This document shows positions 56,771 to 64,000 of a DNA stretch of 64,000 bases, piece after piece. Every line of letters begins with the position of its first letter. Position 1 is the stretch's first letter. The notes beneath the pieces were generated by a model, which was not told the DNA's origin, did no database searches, and worked only from the letters and a program-made list of their open reading frames with translations. Both the position numbers and the translations under genes were made by a program. The DNA is from Thermocrispum agreste DSM 44070 (GTDB lineage Bacteria; Actinomycetota; Actinomycetes; Mycobacteriales; Pseudonocardiaceae): assembly GCF_000427905.1 (NCBI RefSeq), contig NZ_KE386603.1:58303-122302 (forward strand). Direction: 5' to 3'.

Positions 56771-56776
56771 TAGGCT
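56771..56776 (+). promoter_or_regulatory. -10 box TAGGCT of leaderless ppx
   Basis: TAGGCT ends 6 nt before ATG 56783 with no ribosome site. Confidence 0.55.
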
Positions 56777-56782
56777 GAGCCC

Positions 56783-57739
56783 ATGACCAGGGTTGCCGCG
56801 ATCGACTGTGGGACGAACTCCATCCGCTTGCTGGTCGCGGAGCTCATGCCCAATTTCGACGGCACCTGGTACGTGCGCGACCTGCACCGGGAGATGCGCA
56901 TCGTGCGGCTCGGCCAGGGCGTGGATGCCACCGGCCGGCTCGCGCCCGAGGCCATCGAGCGCACCCGGCAGGCGCTTGCTGCCTACACCGTCGCCGCGCG
57001 GCGTAAGGGCGTCGAGCGCATCCGCATGGTGGCTACCTCCGCCACCCGTGATGCCGGCAACCGCGAGGACTTCTTCGCCATGACCGAGGAAACCCTCGGC
57101 GTCCGGGCCGAGGTGATCAGCGGGGACATGGAAGCGCGGTTGTCGTTCACCGGCGCGGTCGCCGATCAGGACCCGGACGACGGGCCGTTCCTGGTGGTCG
57201 ACGTGGGCGGTGGTTCGACCGAGCTGGTTCTCGGCGAGTGGGACGGGCGCGAGGCGAAGGTCCTCGCGGCCAAATCGGTCGACGTCGGGTGTGTGCGGAT
57301 CACCGAGCGGGTGCTGAAGTCCGACCCGCCGACAGCCGAGGAGATCGCCGCAGGTCGCGAGTTCGCCCGCAAGGTCCTGACGGAAGCGTTCGACGCCATG
57401 GACGTGTCGCGAGCCCGGCGCTGGATCGGTGTCGCGGGGACGGTCACCACGCTCTCCGGTGTGGCTCAGGGGCTGCCCAGCTACGACCGCGACAGGATCC
57501 ATCAGTCCACGCTGACGCCCGGGGAGCTGGAGCGCGTCACCAACGAGCTGCTTGCGCAAAGCCACGAAGAGCGCGCGGCCAATCCGGTGATCCACGCCGG
57601 GCGGGTGGACGTCATCGGTGGGGGTGCCCTGGTGGTGCACACGATCGGGCAAATGCTCGCCGAGCGCGGCGGGCCGGTCGACCTGCACGTCAGCGAGCAC
57701 GACATCCTCGACGGAATCGCTCTCAGCCTGGCCGACTGA
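56783..57739 (+). CDS. ppx: Exopolyphosphatase / pppGpp phosphohydrolase (Ppx/GppA family)
   Basis: A 318-residue actin-fold phosphatase. It has phosphate loop 1 AAIDCGTNSIRLLV, MVATSATRDAGNRE, phosphate loop 2 FLVVDVGGGSTEL and GVAGTVTTL. It lacks the C-terminal HD domain of long Ppx proteins, like the short actinobacterial Ppx2 (Rv1026). It may hydrolyse polyphosphate, pppGpp or ATP; the preferred substrate cannot be read from sequence. It is the last gene of the conserved eno-divIC-DUF501-ppx group. Confidence 0.93.
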   Translation: MTRVAAIDCGTNSIRLLVAELMPNFDGTWYVRDLHREMRIVRLGQGVDATGRLAPEAIERTRQALAAYTVAARRKGVERIRMVATSATRDAGNREDFFAMTEETLGVRAEVISGDMEARLSFTGAVADQDPDDGPFLVVDVGGGSTELVLGEWDGREAKVLAAKSVDVGCVRITERVLKSDPPTAEEIAAGREFARKVLTEAFDAMDVSRARRWIGVAGTVTTLSGVAQGLPSYDRDRIHQSTLTPGELERVTNELLAQSHEERAANPVIHAGRVDVIGGGALVVHTIGQMLAERGGPVDLHVSEHDILDGIALSLAD

Positions 57740-58557
57740 CGCCTGTCCCGCGCAGTGGGGCCGGGAGGGAAGCGTTCGGCTTCTTCGCGGGACATGTCGT
57801 GGCTTGCGCAGCTTTGCGCTGGACGTCTGCAGGCGCGCCGCTTTCATTGGCCGTCACGCGGGTGAGACGCGGCCGTGTCGTGCACTGATCACCGGCTGCG
57901 TCACAGGCTGCCTGGCTCAGGCAGCTAGGCCGGGGTTGTCACCGTCGCGGCGCGCTTGGTTTGTGCAGCTAGGTCGGTAGTGCGTCGTGGCCGTGACACG
58001 TTCGTGAGTGGTGTGGGTCGGCTGGGGGTGTGCGGTTGTGGTGGGGGTGCGTGCGTGGGTGGTGGTGCTGGCTCGTGGGGTGGTACGGCTGCGGTGCGGT
58101 GCCTGAGTGGCGTAGCTCCGCTGGGGATGTGCTGGCGCCGTGGCGGTGCGCCTGCCTGGACCAGCCGGGTCGATGGCGTGTTGGCGTAGCCGCGCTAGGC
58201 CGGTGCAGTCGGTCGGGCTGCGCCGTCGTGGTGGCGGCGCGGTTGGCTGGGGTGGTCCGGCCTAGGCCGCCCCTGCCGAGCCGCCGCGCCCGGCTGCCTG
58301 GCGAGTGCCCTCCGGTCCGTTTCCGGGGAAGTCAGGCTGGCGAAATCCGCTTCCCCTTCAGACGTCCGGCTCGACGACGGGCCGTCCCGCCGCCACGTGT
58401 GAGTGACACTCGGTCGGCTGACCTGGACATTCGCTTGCCGGCGCTAACGATCAGGTTTCCACTACTCCGAATGGCTCACGTCGATCGTGGCAAAGTCCCC
58501 ACATTCCGGCGCAGAGTGCACTAAGTTCACCCCATCCCATACAGGGCGGAGGAACGG
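57740..58557. other. 818-bp G/T-rich spacer upstream of the subtilisin gene
   Basis: No supported gene. The first 500 bp are strongly G/T-rich on the + strand, with short repeats such as GCAGCTAGG (twice) and GGCGTAGC. The last 100 bp before the protease are A/T-richer and probably contain its promoter, but no pair of boxes is convincing; the GGAGG ribosome site lies 5-9 nt before the ATG. Confidence 0.5.
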
Positions 58558-60306
58558 ATGAACAAACGGAAGTTGATCGTCGCCGCGGTGGCGGCGGCCC
58601 TCGCCGGGGGAACCGCGGCGGTGGCCGTGCCCGCGATGGCGGCTCCGGCAGTGTCCGGAAAGACCGTCGAATTCAACGTGCTCGCCGAGCGTGGCGCCGA
58701 CCTCGACGAAGTGGCCGAGGCGGTGGAAGCGGCGGGCGGCACCGTGGTCAAGGCCAACAAGGCCGTCGGGCTGCTGACGGTCCGGGCGCCGGAGAAGGGC
58801 TTCACGGCCGCGGTGACCAAGGACGACGCGGTCTACGGCGCGACCAAGGCCAGGGCGATCGGCGTCGCGCCGAAGCTGCAGAAGAAGGCCAAGCAGCTCA
58901 AGAGCATCGAGACCGAGCACCGCAACAGCAAGGCCAAGCAGCGGAAGGGCACCAACCGGGCCGCCAAGCAGGGCAGCAAGCGGTCCACCATGGACCCGCT
59001 GGACGACCAGCTGTGGGGCCTGAAGATGGTGCGCGCGGACCTGGCGCGTGACGTCACTTCCGGCGACAAGCGGGTCCTGGTCGGCGTGATCGACACCGGT
59101 GTGGACGGCTCGCACCCGGACATCGCCCCGAACTTCGACAAGGACCTGTCGCGCAACTTCACCGTGGACATGCCGACCGATCCGAACGGCGTGCCGGTGG
59201 ACGGCCCGTGTGAGTTCCGCGGCTGTGTCGACCCGGCCGACCACGACGACAACGGGCACGGCACGCATGTCGCGGGCATCATCGCCGCCGCGGCCAACGA
59301 CCTCGGTATCTCCGGCGTGGCTCCGGACGTCACCCTGGTCAACCTGCGGGCAGGCATGGACGCCGGCTACTTCTTCGTCCAGCCGGTGGTGGACGCGCTG
59401 ACCTACGCCGGCGACCACGGCATCGACGTGGTGAACATGAGCTTCTACGTCGACCCGTGGCTGTACAACTGCGACGCTCACCCGGAGGACTCGCCGGAGG
59501 AGCAGGCGGCGCAGCGCACCATCAAGGAAGCGGTCACCCGTGCGCTGGAGTACGCGCACAGCAAGGGCGTGACCCTGGTGTCGGCGCTGGGCAACCAGCA
59601 CGAGGACAGCGGCAACCCGCTTCCGGACACCTCGAGCCCGAACTTCCCGTCGGGTGTCGCCAAGACGCGCGAGATCGACAACGACACCTGCCTGAGCATG
59701 CCCACCGAGGGCCCGAACGTGATCAACGTGTCGGCGCTCGGCCCGTCGAAGAAGAAGGCGGACTACTCCAGCTACGGCCTGGAGCGGATCTCGGTGTCCG
59801 CGCCCGGTGGTTACTACCGTGACTACTACGGCACGCCCGACTTCGCGCAGAACGACAACCTGATTCTGTCCGCGTACCCGAAGAACGTGGCGCTGGCCGA
59901 GGGCGCGATCGACGAGGACGGCAACATCACCGAGCTCGGCGAAGCGTGGGGCGTCCAGCGTGTCGAGACCGAGGACGGCGAGTACGCCTACTACCAGCCG
60001 CTGCAGGGCACGTCGATGGCTTCCCCGCATGCCGCGGGCGTGGCCGCGCTGATCGTGTCGCAGTACGGCTCCGGTGAGGGCGCCGACTTCGGCCTGGAGC
60101 CGGAGAAGGTGCGTGCGGTCCTGGAAGGCACCGCGATCGCCACTCCGTGCCCGGTTCCGCGCACGGTCGACTACATCAACGAGGGTCGCGACGAGACCTG
60201 GACCGCGACCTGTGAGGGTGGCTGGGAGTTCAACGGCTTCTACGGCCACGGTGTCGTCGACGCCTACGGCGCGGTCCGCCACGGCGCGTCCTACCTGAAC
60301 AACTGA
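58558..60306 (+). CDS. Secreted subtilisin-like serine protease (S8)
   Basis: A 582-residue exported protease. Signal peptide about 1-29 (MNKRKLIVAAVAAALAGGTA, cleavage after AMA), then a propeptide (about 35-150) with an inhibitor-I9-like fold and a Lys-rich end. The S8 domain follows with the complete triad D179 (GVIDTGVDGSHPD), H234 (NGHGTHVAG) and S486 (GTSMASPHAAG). The spacing between H and S is larger than in typical subtilisins because of an insertion around the YFEATURE-like acidic, Tyr-rich region before QGTSM. ATG 58558 has GGAGG upstream. It probably matures outside the cell. Confidence 0.94.
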   Translation: MNKRKLIVAAVAAALAGGTAAVAVPAMAAPAVSGKTVEFNVLAERGADLDEVAEAVEAAGGTVVKANKAVGLLTVRAPEKGFTAAVTKDDAVYGATKARAIGVAPKLQKKAKQLKSIETEHRNSKAKQRKGTNRAAKQGSKRSTMDPLDDQLWGLKMVRADLARDVTSGDKRVLVGVIDTGVDGSHPDIAPNFDKDLSRNFTVDMPTDPNGVPVDGPCEFRGCVDPADHDDNGHGTHVAGIIAAAANDLGISGVAPDVTLVNLRAGMDAGYFFVQPVVDALTYAGDHGIDVVNMSFYVDPWLYNCDAHPEDSPEEQAAQRTIKEAVTRALEYAHSKGVTLVSALGNQHEDSGNPLPDTSSPNFPSGVAKTREIDNDTCLSMPTEGPNVINVSALGPSKKKADYSSYGLERISVSAPGGYYRDYYGTPDFAQNDNLILSAYPKNVALAEGAIDEDGNITELGEAWGVQRVETEDGEYAYYQPLQGTSMASPHAAGVAALIVSQYGSGEGADFGLEPEKVRAVLEGTAIATPCPVPRTVDYINEGRDETWTATCEGGWEFNGFYGHGVVDAYGAVRHGASYLNN

Positions 60307-60328
60307 CCCCCATCACTCCACCCCATGG

Positions 60329-60371
60329 GCAGAGCCCTTCGGACTTCCCGTCCGGAGGGCTCTGCTTTGTT
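60329..60371 (+). terminator. Rho-independent terminator of the subtilisin gene
   Basis: GCAGAGCCCTTCGGAC (60329-60344) pairs fully with GTCCGGAGGGCTCTGC (60350-60365), apart from minor mismatches, around a 5-nt loop. TTTGTT follows. It lies 23 bp after the stop codon. Confidence 0.85.
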
Positions 60372-60592
60372 GCCGCCACAGCGGCGCCGCCGCTGGGCGG
60401 GGCCTCCCGTTCGCCAATCGGGAACTGTGCGGCAGGAGCTGGGAGGCCACGGCGTCGAGATGTCCTGCCGCGGGGCGACGAATGCTGAGCGGAGCCGGGC
60501 CATGGGTGTCCGGCGACTTCGCGCGCCGTCGCCGATGCGAACCGGACCCGGCCCGGGCACGAGCCCACGTGGCCTCAGGGGTTCGAGCATGC

Positions 60593-60626
60593 GCAAGGGC
60601 CCGAGCGTGGCGGCTCGGGCCCTTGC
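60593..60626. terminator. Strong 14-bp hairpin between convergent genes
   Basis: GCAAGGGCCCGAGC (60593-60606) and GCTCGGGCCCTTGC (60613-60626) form a perfect stem with a 6-nt loop. It lies 37 bp beyond the end of the MFS gene that arrives from the right. It is followed by only a short T-rich tail (TTCGT on the + strand), so it is probably a stem-only terminator or mRNA 3'-end stabiliser. The rest of 60307-60662 holds nothing else recognised. Confidence 0.65.
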
Positions 60627-60662
60627 TTCGTGGGTGTCAGGCGGCCGGTTCGCGGATGCCGG

Positions 60663-62003
60663 TCAAGCGGCCACCTTGGGAGCGTCGGACCGCGTTCTCG
60701 CGGCGGTGTGCAGCGGACGCAGGTGGGCATGGACGAGCAAAGCCCGCACACCGGGCTCCGGGCGCGTGTTCAACGCCAGGTAAGCCGCCACGGTGAACGC
60801 CACGGTCAGCGCGCCACCGCCCAGCAGCGACCAGCGGGCGCCCAGCTCGCCGGCCACCCAGCCGATGATCGGCGCGCCCACCGGGGTCCCGCCCATCAGC
60901 AGCATCAGGTACAGCGACAGCACCCGGCCGCGCATGGCCGCGGGCACGGTGGTCTGGATGTAGGCGTTGGCCGAGGTCAGCACGGTCATGGTGAGCACAC
61001 CGATGGGCACGAGGGCGGCCGCGAACAGTTCGTACGACGGCATCAGGCCGGATGCCGCCTCCAGCACGCCGAACGACACCGCGCCGGTGAGGACGACCCG
61101 CAGGCGGGGCGCCTTGCGCCGGGCGGCCAGCAGCGCGCCGGACAGCGTTCCGATGGCCATGATGGTGCCGAGCAGGCCGTACGCGCTGGGGCCGCGGTGG
61201 TAGACGTCGGCCGCCATCAGCGCGTTCGTCATCTGGAAGTTCATGCCGAACGTGCCGACACCGAACATCACGACCATGACCATGACCAAGTCGCGGCGGC
61301 CGCGCAGGTAGCGGACACCGGCGGCCATCCTGGCCAGCGGGCCGTCGCGGTCGTCGGAAGTGGCATCGCTCGGGACGTCCGACGGCTTGATCAGCAGCAG
61401 CGCGATGATCGGGGCGGCGAACGACAGGCCGTTGAGCAGGAACACCGGACCGGGGCCGAGCACCGCGATCAGCACACCGGCGACCGCGGGCCCGAGCAGC
61501 CGGGCTCCGTTGAACGAAGCGCTGTTGAGCGCGACGGCGTTGGTGATGTCCTCCTGGCCGACGAGCTCGGACACGAACGCTTGCCGTGCGGGGTTGTCGA
61601 ATGCCGTCCCGACGCCGAGCAGGAAAGCCAGCACGTAGACGTGCCAGATCTCGGCTTGGCCGGACACCACCAGCACACCGAGGGCGAGGGCGACCAGGCC
61701 GAGAAAGCCGTTGGTGGCGATCAGCAGCTGCCGCTTCGGCAGCCGGTCGGCCAGTACCCCGCCGAACGGCGCGGCCAGCAGGAAGGGAAGGAATTGCAGC
61801 CCGGTGGTGATGCCGACGGCCGTTGCGCCACCGCCGAGGGTGACGAGCACCAGCCAGTCCTGGGCGACCCGTTGCATCCACGTTCCGGCGTTGGACACGA
61901 ACATCCCCGACCAGTAGAGCCGGTAGTCACGGTGCCGCAGCGAGCGGAACATCTGACGCACTGGGGTGGATTCGCCTCCTGACAGCGTAGCGTGACGAGA
62001 CAT
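60663..62003 (-). CDS. MFS exporter, EntS/MFS_3-like
   Basis: A 446-residue major facilitator. The N-terminal HRDYRLYWSGMFVSNAGTWMQ with GVLADRLPKRQLL is typical of the enterobactin-exporter-like MFS_3 group, which includes drug and siderophore pumps. Twelve hydrophobic segments are visible. The substrate is unknown. ATG 62003. A partial inverted repeat (GTTAG 62005-62009 with CTAAC near 62027-62031) in front may be an operator; A/T-rich sequence there also makes a promoter likely. Confidence 0.87.
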   Translation of the reverse strand: MSRHATLSGGESTPVRQMFRSLRHRDYRLYWSGMFVSNAGTWMQRVAQDWLVLVTLGGGATAVGITTGLQFLPFLLAAPFGGVLADRLPKRQLLIATNGFLGLVALALGVLVVSGQAEIWHVYVLAFLLGVGTAFDNPARQAFVSELVGQEDITNAVALNSASFNGARLLGPAVAGVLIAVLGPGPVFLLNGLSFAAPIIALLLIKPSDVPSDATSDDRDGPLARMAAGVRYLRGRRDLVMVMVVMFGVGTFGMNFQMTNALMAADVYHRGPSAYGLLGTIMAIGTLSGALLAARRKAPRLRVVLTGAVSFGVLEAASGLMPSYELFAAALVPIGVLTMTVLTSANAYIQTTVPAAMRGRVLSLYLMLLMGGTPVGAPIIGWVAGELGARWSLLGGGALTVAFTVAAYLALNTRPEPGVRALLVHAHLRPLHTAARTRSDAPKVAA

Positions 62004-62074
62004 AGTTAGTTTAGCTCATTACCTTGGCTAACGGTATGTGGGGAAGCCCTCATGAGCTGCGGGAATAGGGCATG

Positions 62075-62111
62075 CCGAGGGCCGCGTTGACGCTCGCAAC
62101 GCGGCCCTCGG
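62075..62111. terminator. 15-bp perfect hairpin after the S10 peptidase gene
   Basis: CCGAGGGCCGCGTTG (62075-62089) and CAACGCGGCCCTCGG (62097-62111) form a perfect stem with a 7-nt loop, 20 bp downstream of the S10 peptidase stop on the minus strand. There is no U-run, as is common for actinobacterial terminators. Confidence 0.7.
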
Positions 62112-62131
62112 GTGTGCTGTGCGTGATCGGG

Positions 62132-63628
62132 CTACCGGTTCGACGCGCTCCGGACGAAGGCGGCGAGATCGGCGGCCTGCTGGACGCGGGTCTCGTCGTG
62201 TACGTACATCATGTGCCCGGCGGGGTAGTACGCCCGCTCGATGTTCTGGTGCAGCTCGTCGGGAATGGCCAGCTGGGCCAGGCTGTGCTCGGCGGCGAAG
62301 TACGGGGTGGCGCCGTCGGTGTAGCCGAACGAGACGTGCAGCTTCAGGTGCGGATTGGCGCGCATGGCCGCGGACAGCCGGTCCACCACGCTGATGTGCT
62401 TGCCCTCGAACTCGGCGTACGACCACTTCGCATTGACCCGCAGGTTGATCACCTCGTACGGCAGGTCGCTGTGGTAGTTCAGCTCCGCGCGTACGTAGTG
62501 ATTCAACGCCGCGGCATACGGGCCGAGCAGCGCGTCCATCGTGGGGTCGGAGCTGAACCGCTCCCGTGCGTAGTCGGCCTCCGGCCCGGTGAAGCGGGCG
62601 TCCAGCCTGCCGACCACCTTGCGCCGGCTGCGCAGCAGCTCGGTGAAGAACCGGATGTGCTCGATGCGCAGGTTGGCCCGGTCGATGTAATCGGCGGACA
62701 GGCCGGTCAGCCGGGCGAGCTTGGCGGCGATGTCGGCGCGTTCCTCGGCGGACAGCCGGGCACCTTGAGCCAGCGCCCACGGGTACTCCCGGGAGGCGAA
62801 TTCCTCGGCTTCGCGCAGCACGTCGGCCAGCGGGCGGTCGCCGTGCAGGCCGTGGTAGTGGGCGATCGCCGCGTACGTCGGGACGAACAGCGGGTACGGG
62901 CGGTCGTTGTGGCCGTCGGCGATCAGCGTGCCGAGGTCCAGCGCCGCCGAGATCAGGATCAGCCCGTTGAGGTAGAGGCCGAAGCGGGTCTGCAGATGCT
63001 CGGCCAGCGCGGAGGCGCGCAGTGTGCCGTAGGACTCGCCGGCCAGGAACTTCGGCGACAGCCAGCGGCCGTTGCGGGAGATCCACAGTCGGATCAGCTC
63101 GCCGACCGACTCGATGTCGCCGGTGAAGCCGTGGAAGTCCTTGTCCGGTTCGCCCTTCACCGGGCGCGAGTAGCCGGTCGACACCGGGTCGACGAACACC
63201 AGGTCGGCGTGGGCCAGCAGGGTCTCCAGGTTGTCGGTGAGCCCGTACGGCGGAGGTTCCATGGCGCCGACGTCACCGGAGACCACCCGGCGCGGTCCGA
63301 GCAGCCCGAGGTGCAGCCAGGCGCTCGAGGTGCCCGGCCCGCCGTTGAACGCGAACACGACGGGCCGCCGGGTCGGGTCGGCGTCGTCCACGGTGTAGCT
63401 GGTGAGGAAGATCGCCGCGACCGGCTTCAACCCCTCGGACTTGCCGTCGGTGAACACCTCTTTGCGCAGCACCACGCGCCCGGCTTGGGCGGTGTACCGC
63501 AGCGGGCCGGTGGGCAGTTCGAGCGTGTGGTGCGTGGTGACCAGCTCGTCGACGGGTTCCTCGGGCTGGCCGGTGGTCTCGGTCGTCGATGTCTCCTCGG
63601 GTCGGGTTTCGTCGGCAGGGGATGTCAT
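62132..63628 (-). CDS. S10-family serine carboxypeptidase-like protein
   Basis: A 498-residue alpha/beta hydrolase of peptidase family S10. It has the oxyanion segment FNGGPGTSSAWLHLG, the nucleophile S199 in GESYGT and the histidine H472 in PAGHMMYVH. No signal peptide is present: the N-terminus is hydrophilic (about 25 residues of Glu/Thr/Pro), so it is cytoplasmic or leaves by another route. Bacterial S10 proteins are mostly uncharacterised; the activity is inferred from family membership. ATG 63628. Confidence 0.9.
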   Translation of the reverse strand: MTSPADETRPEETSTTETTGQPEEPVDELVTTHHTLELPTGPLRYTAQAGRVVLRKEVFTDGKSEGLKPVAAIFLTSYTVDDADPTRRPVVFAFNGGPGTSSAWLHLGLLGPRRVVSGDVGAMEPPPYGLTDNLETLLAHADLVFVDPVSTGYSRPVKGEPDKDFHGFTGDIESVGELIRLWISRNGRWLSPKFLAGESYGTLRASALAEHLQTRFGLYLNGLILISAALDLGTLIADGHNDRPYPLFVPTYAAIAHYHGLHGDRPLADVLREAEEFASREYPWALAQGARLSAEERADIAAKLARLTGLSADYIDRANLRIEHIRFFTELLRSRRKVVGRLDARFTGPEADYARERFSSDPTMDALLGPYAAALNHYVRAELNYHSDLPYEVINLRVNAKWSYAEFEGKHISVVDRLSAAMRANPHLKLHVSFGYTDGATPYFAAEHSLAQLAIPDELHQNIERAYYPAGHMMYVHDETRVQQAADLAAFVRSASNR

Positions 63629-63659
63629 GCCGCAACACTAAAGCGTCCACACTGGGGAA

Positions 63660-64000
63660 GTGATCGAATTCGGCGTGCACGCGACCAGCATCGGGGAGCT
63701 CGACCAGGCGGTGACGCACTGCAGGGCGTGTCCGCGCCTGGTCGCGTGGCGCGAGGAGGTCGCGCGCACCAAACGGGCAGCGTTCGCCTGCCAGGAGTAC
63801 TGGGGACGGCCGGTGCCGGGTTTCGGACCCGCGGACGCCGCGCTGGCCATCATCGGTCTGGCACCAGCGGCGCACGGTGCCAACCGCACCGGCCGGATGT
63901 TCACCGGGGACCGTTCCGGTGACGTTCTCTATGCCGCCCTGTACGACGTCGGCCTGGCCTCCCAACCGACCAGCACGCACGCCGGTGACGGGTTGGAGTT
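63660..64000 (+). CDS. Uracil-DNA glycosylase family protein, N-terminal part (runs off right edge)
   Basis: The first 113 codons of a uracil-DNA glycosylase of the family 4/5 fold are present. [15 protein letters not shown] supplies part of an iron-sulfur-type cysteine pair, and the active-site segment is [20 protein letters not shown], with DRSGDVLY after it. AAHGANR in place of GEAPG points to the family 5 (UdgB) type. It would excise uracil from DNA. GTG 63660 is directly preceded by GGGGAA. The gene is cut by the window edge. Confidence 0.88.
   Translation, partial: MIEFGVHATSIGELDQAVTHCRACPRLVAWREEVARTKRAAFACQEYWGRPVPGFGPADAALAIIGLAPAAHGANRTGRMFTGDRSGDVLYAALYDVGLASQPTSTHAGDGLE

Overview
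The window is chromosomal DNA of a very high-GC actinobacterium, most likely from the order Pseudonocardiales (genus not determinable from sequence alone). The evidence is GC-saturated third codon positions, many GTG starts, many genes with a TANNNT -10 box only 6-8 nt before the start codon (leaderless mRNAs), an Rpf resuscitation factor, protein O-mannosyltransferase, and a gene order recognisably like the Mycobacterium tuberculosis Rv1002c-Rv1026 region. No phage, integrase, transposase or CRISPR array was found.

Layout. 0-12 kb is accessory: the 5' part of argS, a hydroxymethylglutaryl-CoA lyase relic, a hemerythrin protein, a divergent MarR/ABM-monooxygenase pair, the tryptophan-to-anthranilate genes kynA-kynU, secreted GH3 and GH20 hexosaminidase-type enzymes, a lipoprotein and a membrane Ser/Thr kinase. 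12.7-16.4 kb holds potassium uptake (trkA-ktrB) coupled to pmt. 16.5-30 kb is a conserved housekeeping block: rsmI, an MFS exporter, pabB, metG, tatD, rpfB, rsmA/ksgA, ispE and an ABC-F ATPase. It is interrupted between ksgA and ispE by an S-box (SAM-I) riboswitch, a cysteine-rich upstream ORF and an orphan MetN-like ATPase. 30-43 kb has a phosphatase, an ArsR/VOC operon, an acyl-AMP ligase, pth, rplY, prs, glmU, a diguanylate cyclase, tRNA-Gln, a fatty-acid desaturase and TetR regulators. 43-47.6 kb is a TetR/MFS pair and two tandem PQQ-type sugar dehydrogenase lipoproteins. 47.7-57.7 kb is mfd, a SurA-like lipoprotein, mazG, an lpqU-like gene, eno, divIC, a DUF501 gene and ppx. 57.7-64 kb has a secreted subtilisin, another MFS exporter, an S10 peptidase and the start of a uracil-DNA glycosylase.

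Spacers. Several gaps of 400-850 bp lack convincing genes. Most are rich in G and T on the + strand whatever the orientation of their neighbours, and several contain imperfect tandem duplications with periods of about 20, 23, 38, 60, 61, 155 and 200 bp. Two contain gene relics: the 3' end of an HMG-CoA lyase broken by a 23-bp duplication, and 20 codons of a second tryptophan dioxygenase.

Most interesting unit (25.9-27.3 kb). A canonical S-box aptamer has a closing P1 helix whose 3' strand overlaps the Shine-Dalgarno sequence of a 25-codon ORF ending QCKRTVCACCR. That ORF precedes a MetN/NIL protein with intact Walker A and B motifs but altered Q-loop, signature and H-loop residues, and with no permease or binding-protein gene nearby. 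This looks like a two-layer (SAM then possibly cysteine) switch on a probably non-transporting ABC protein.
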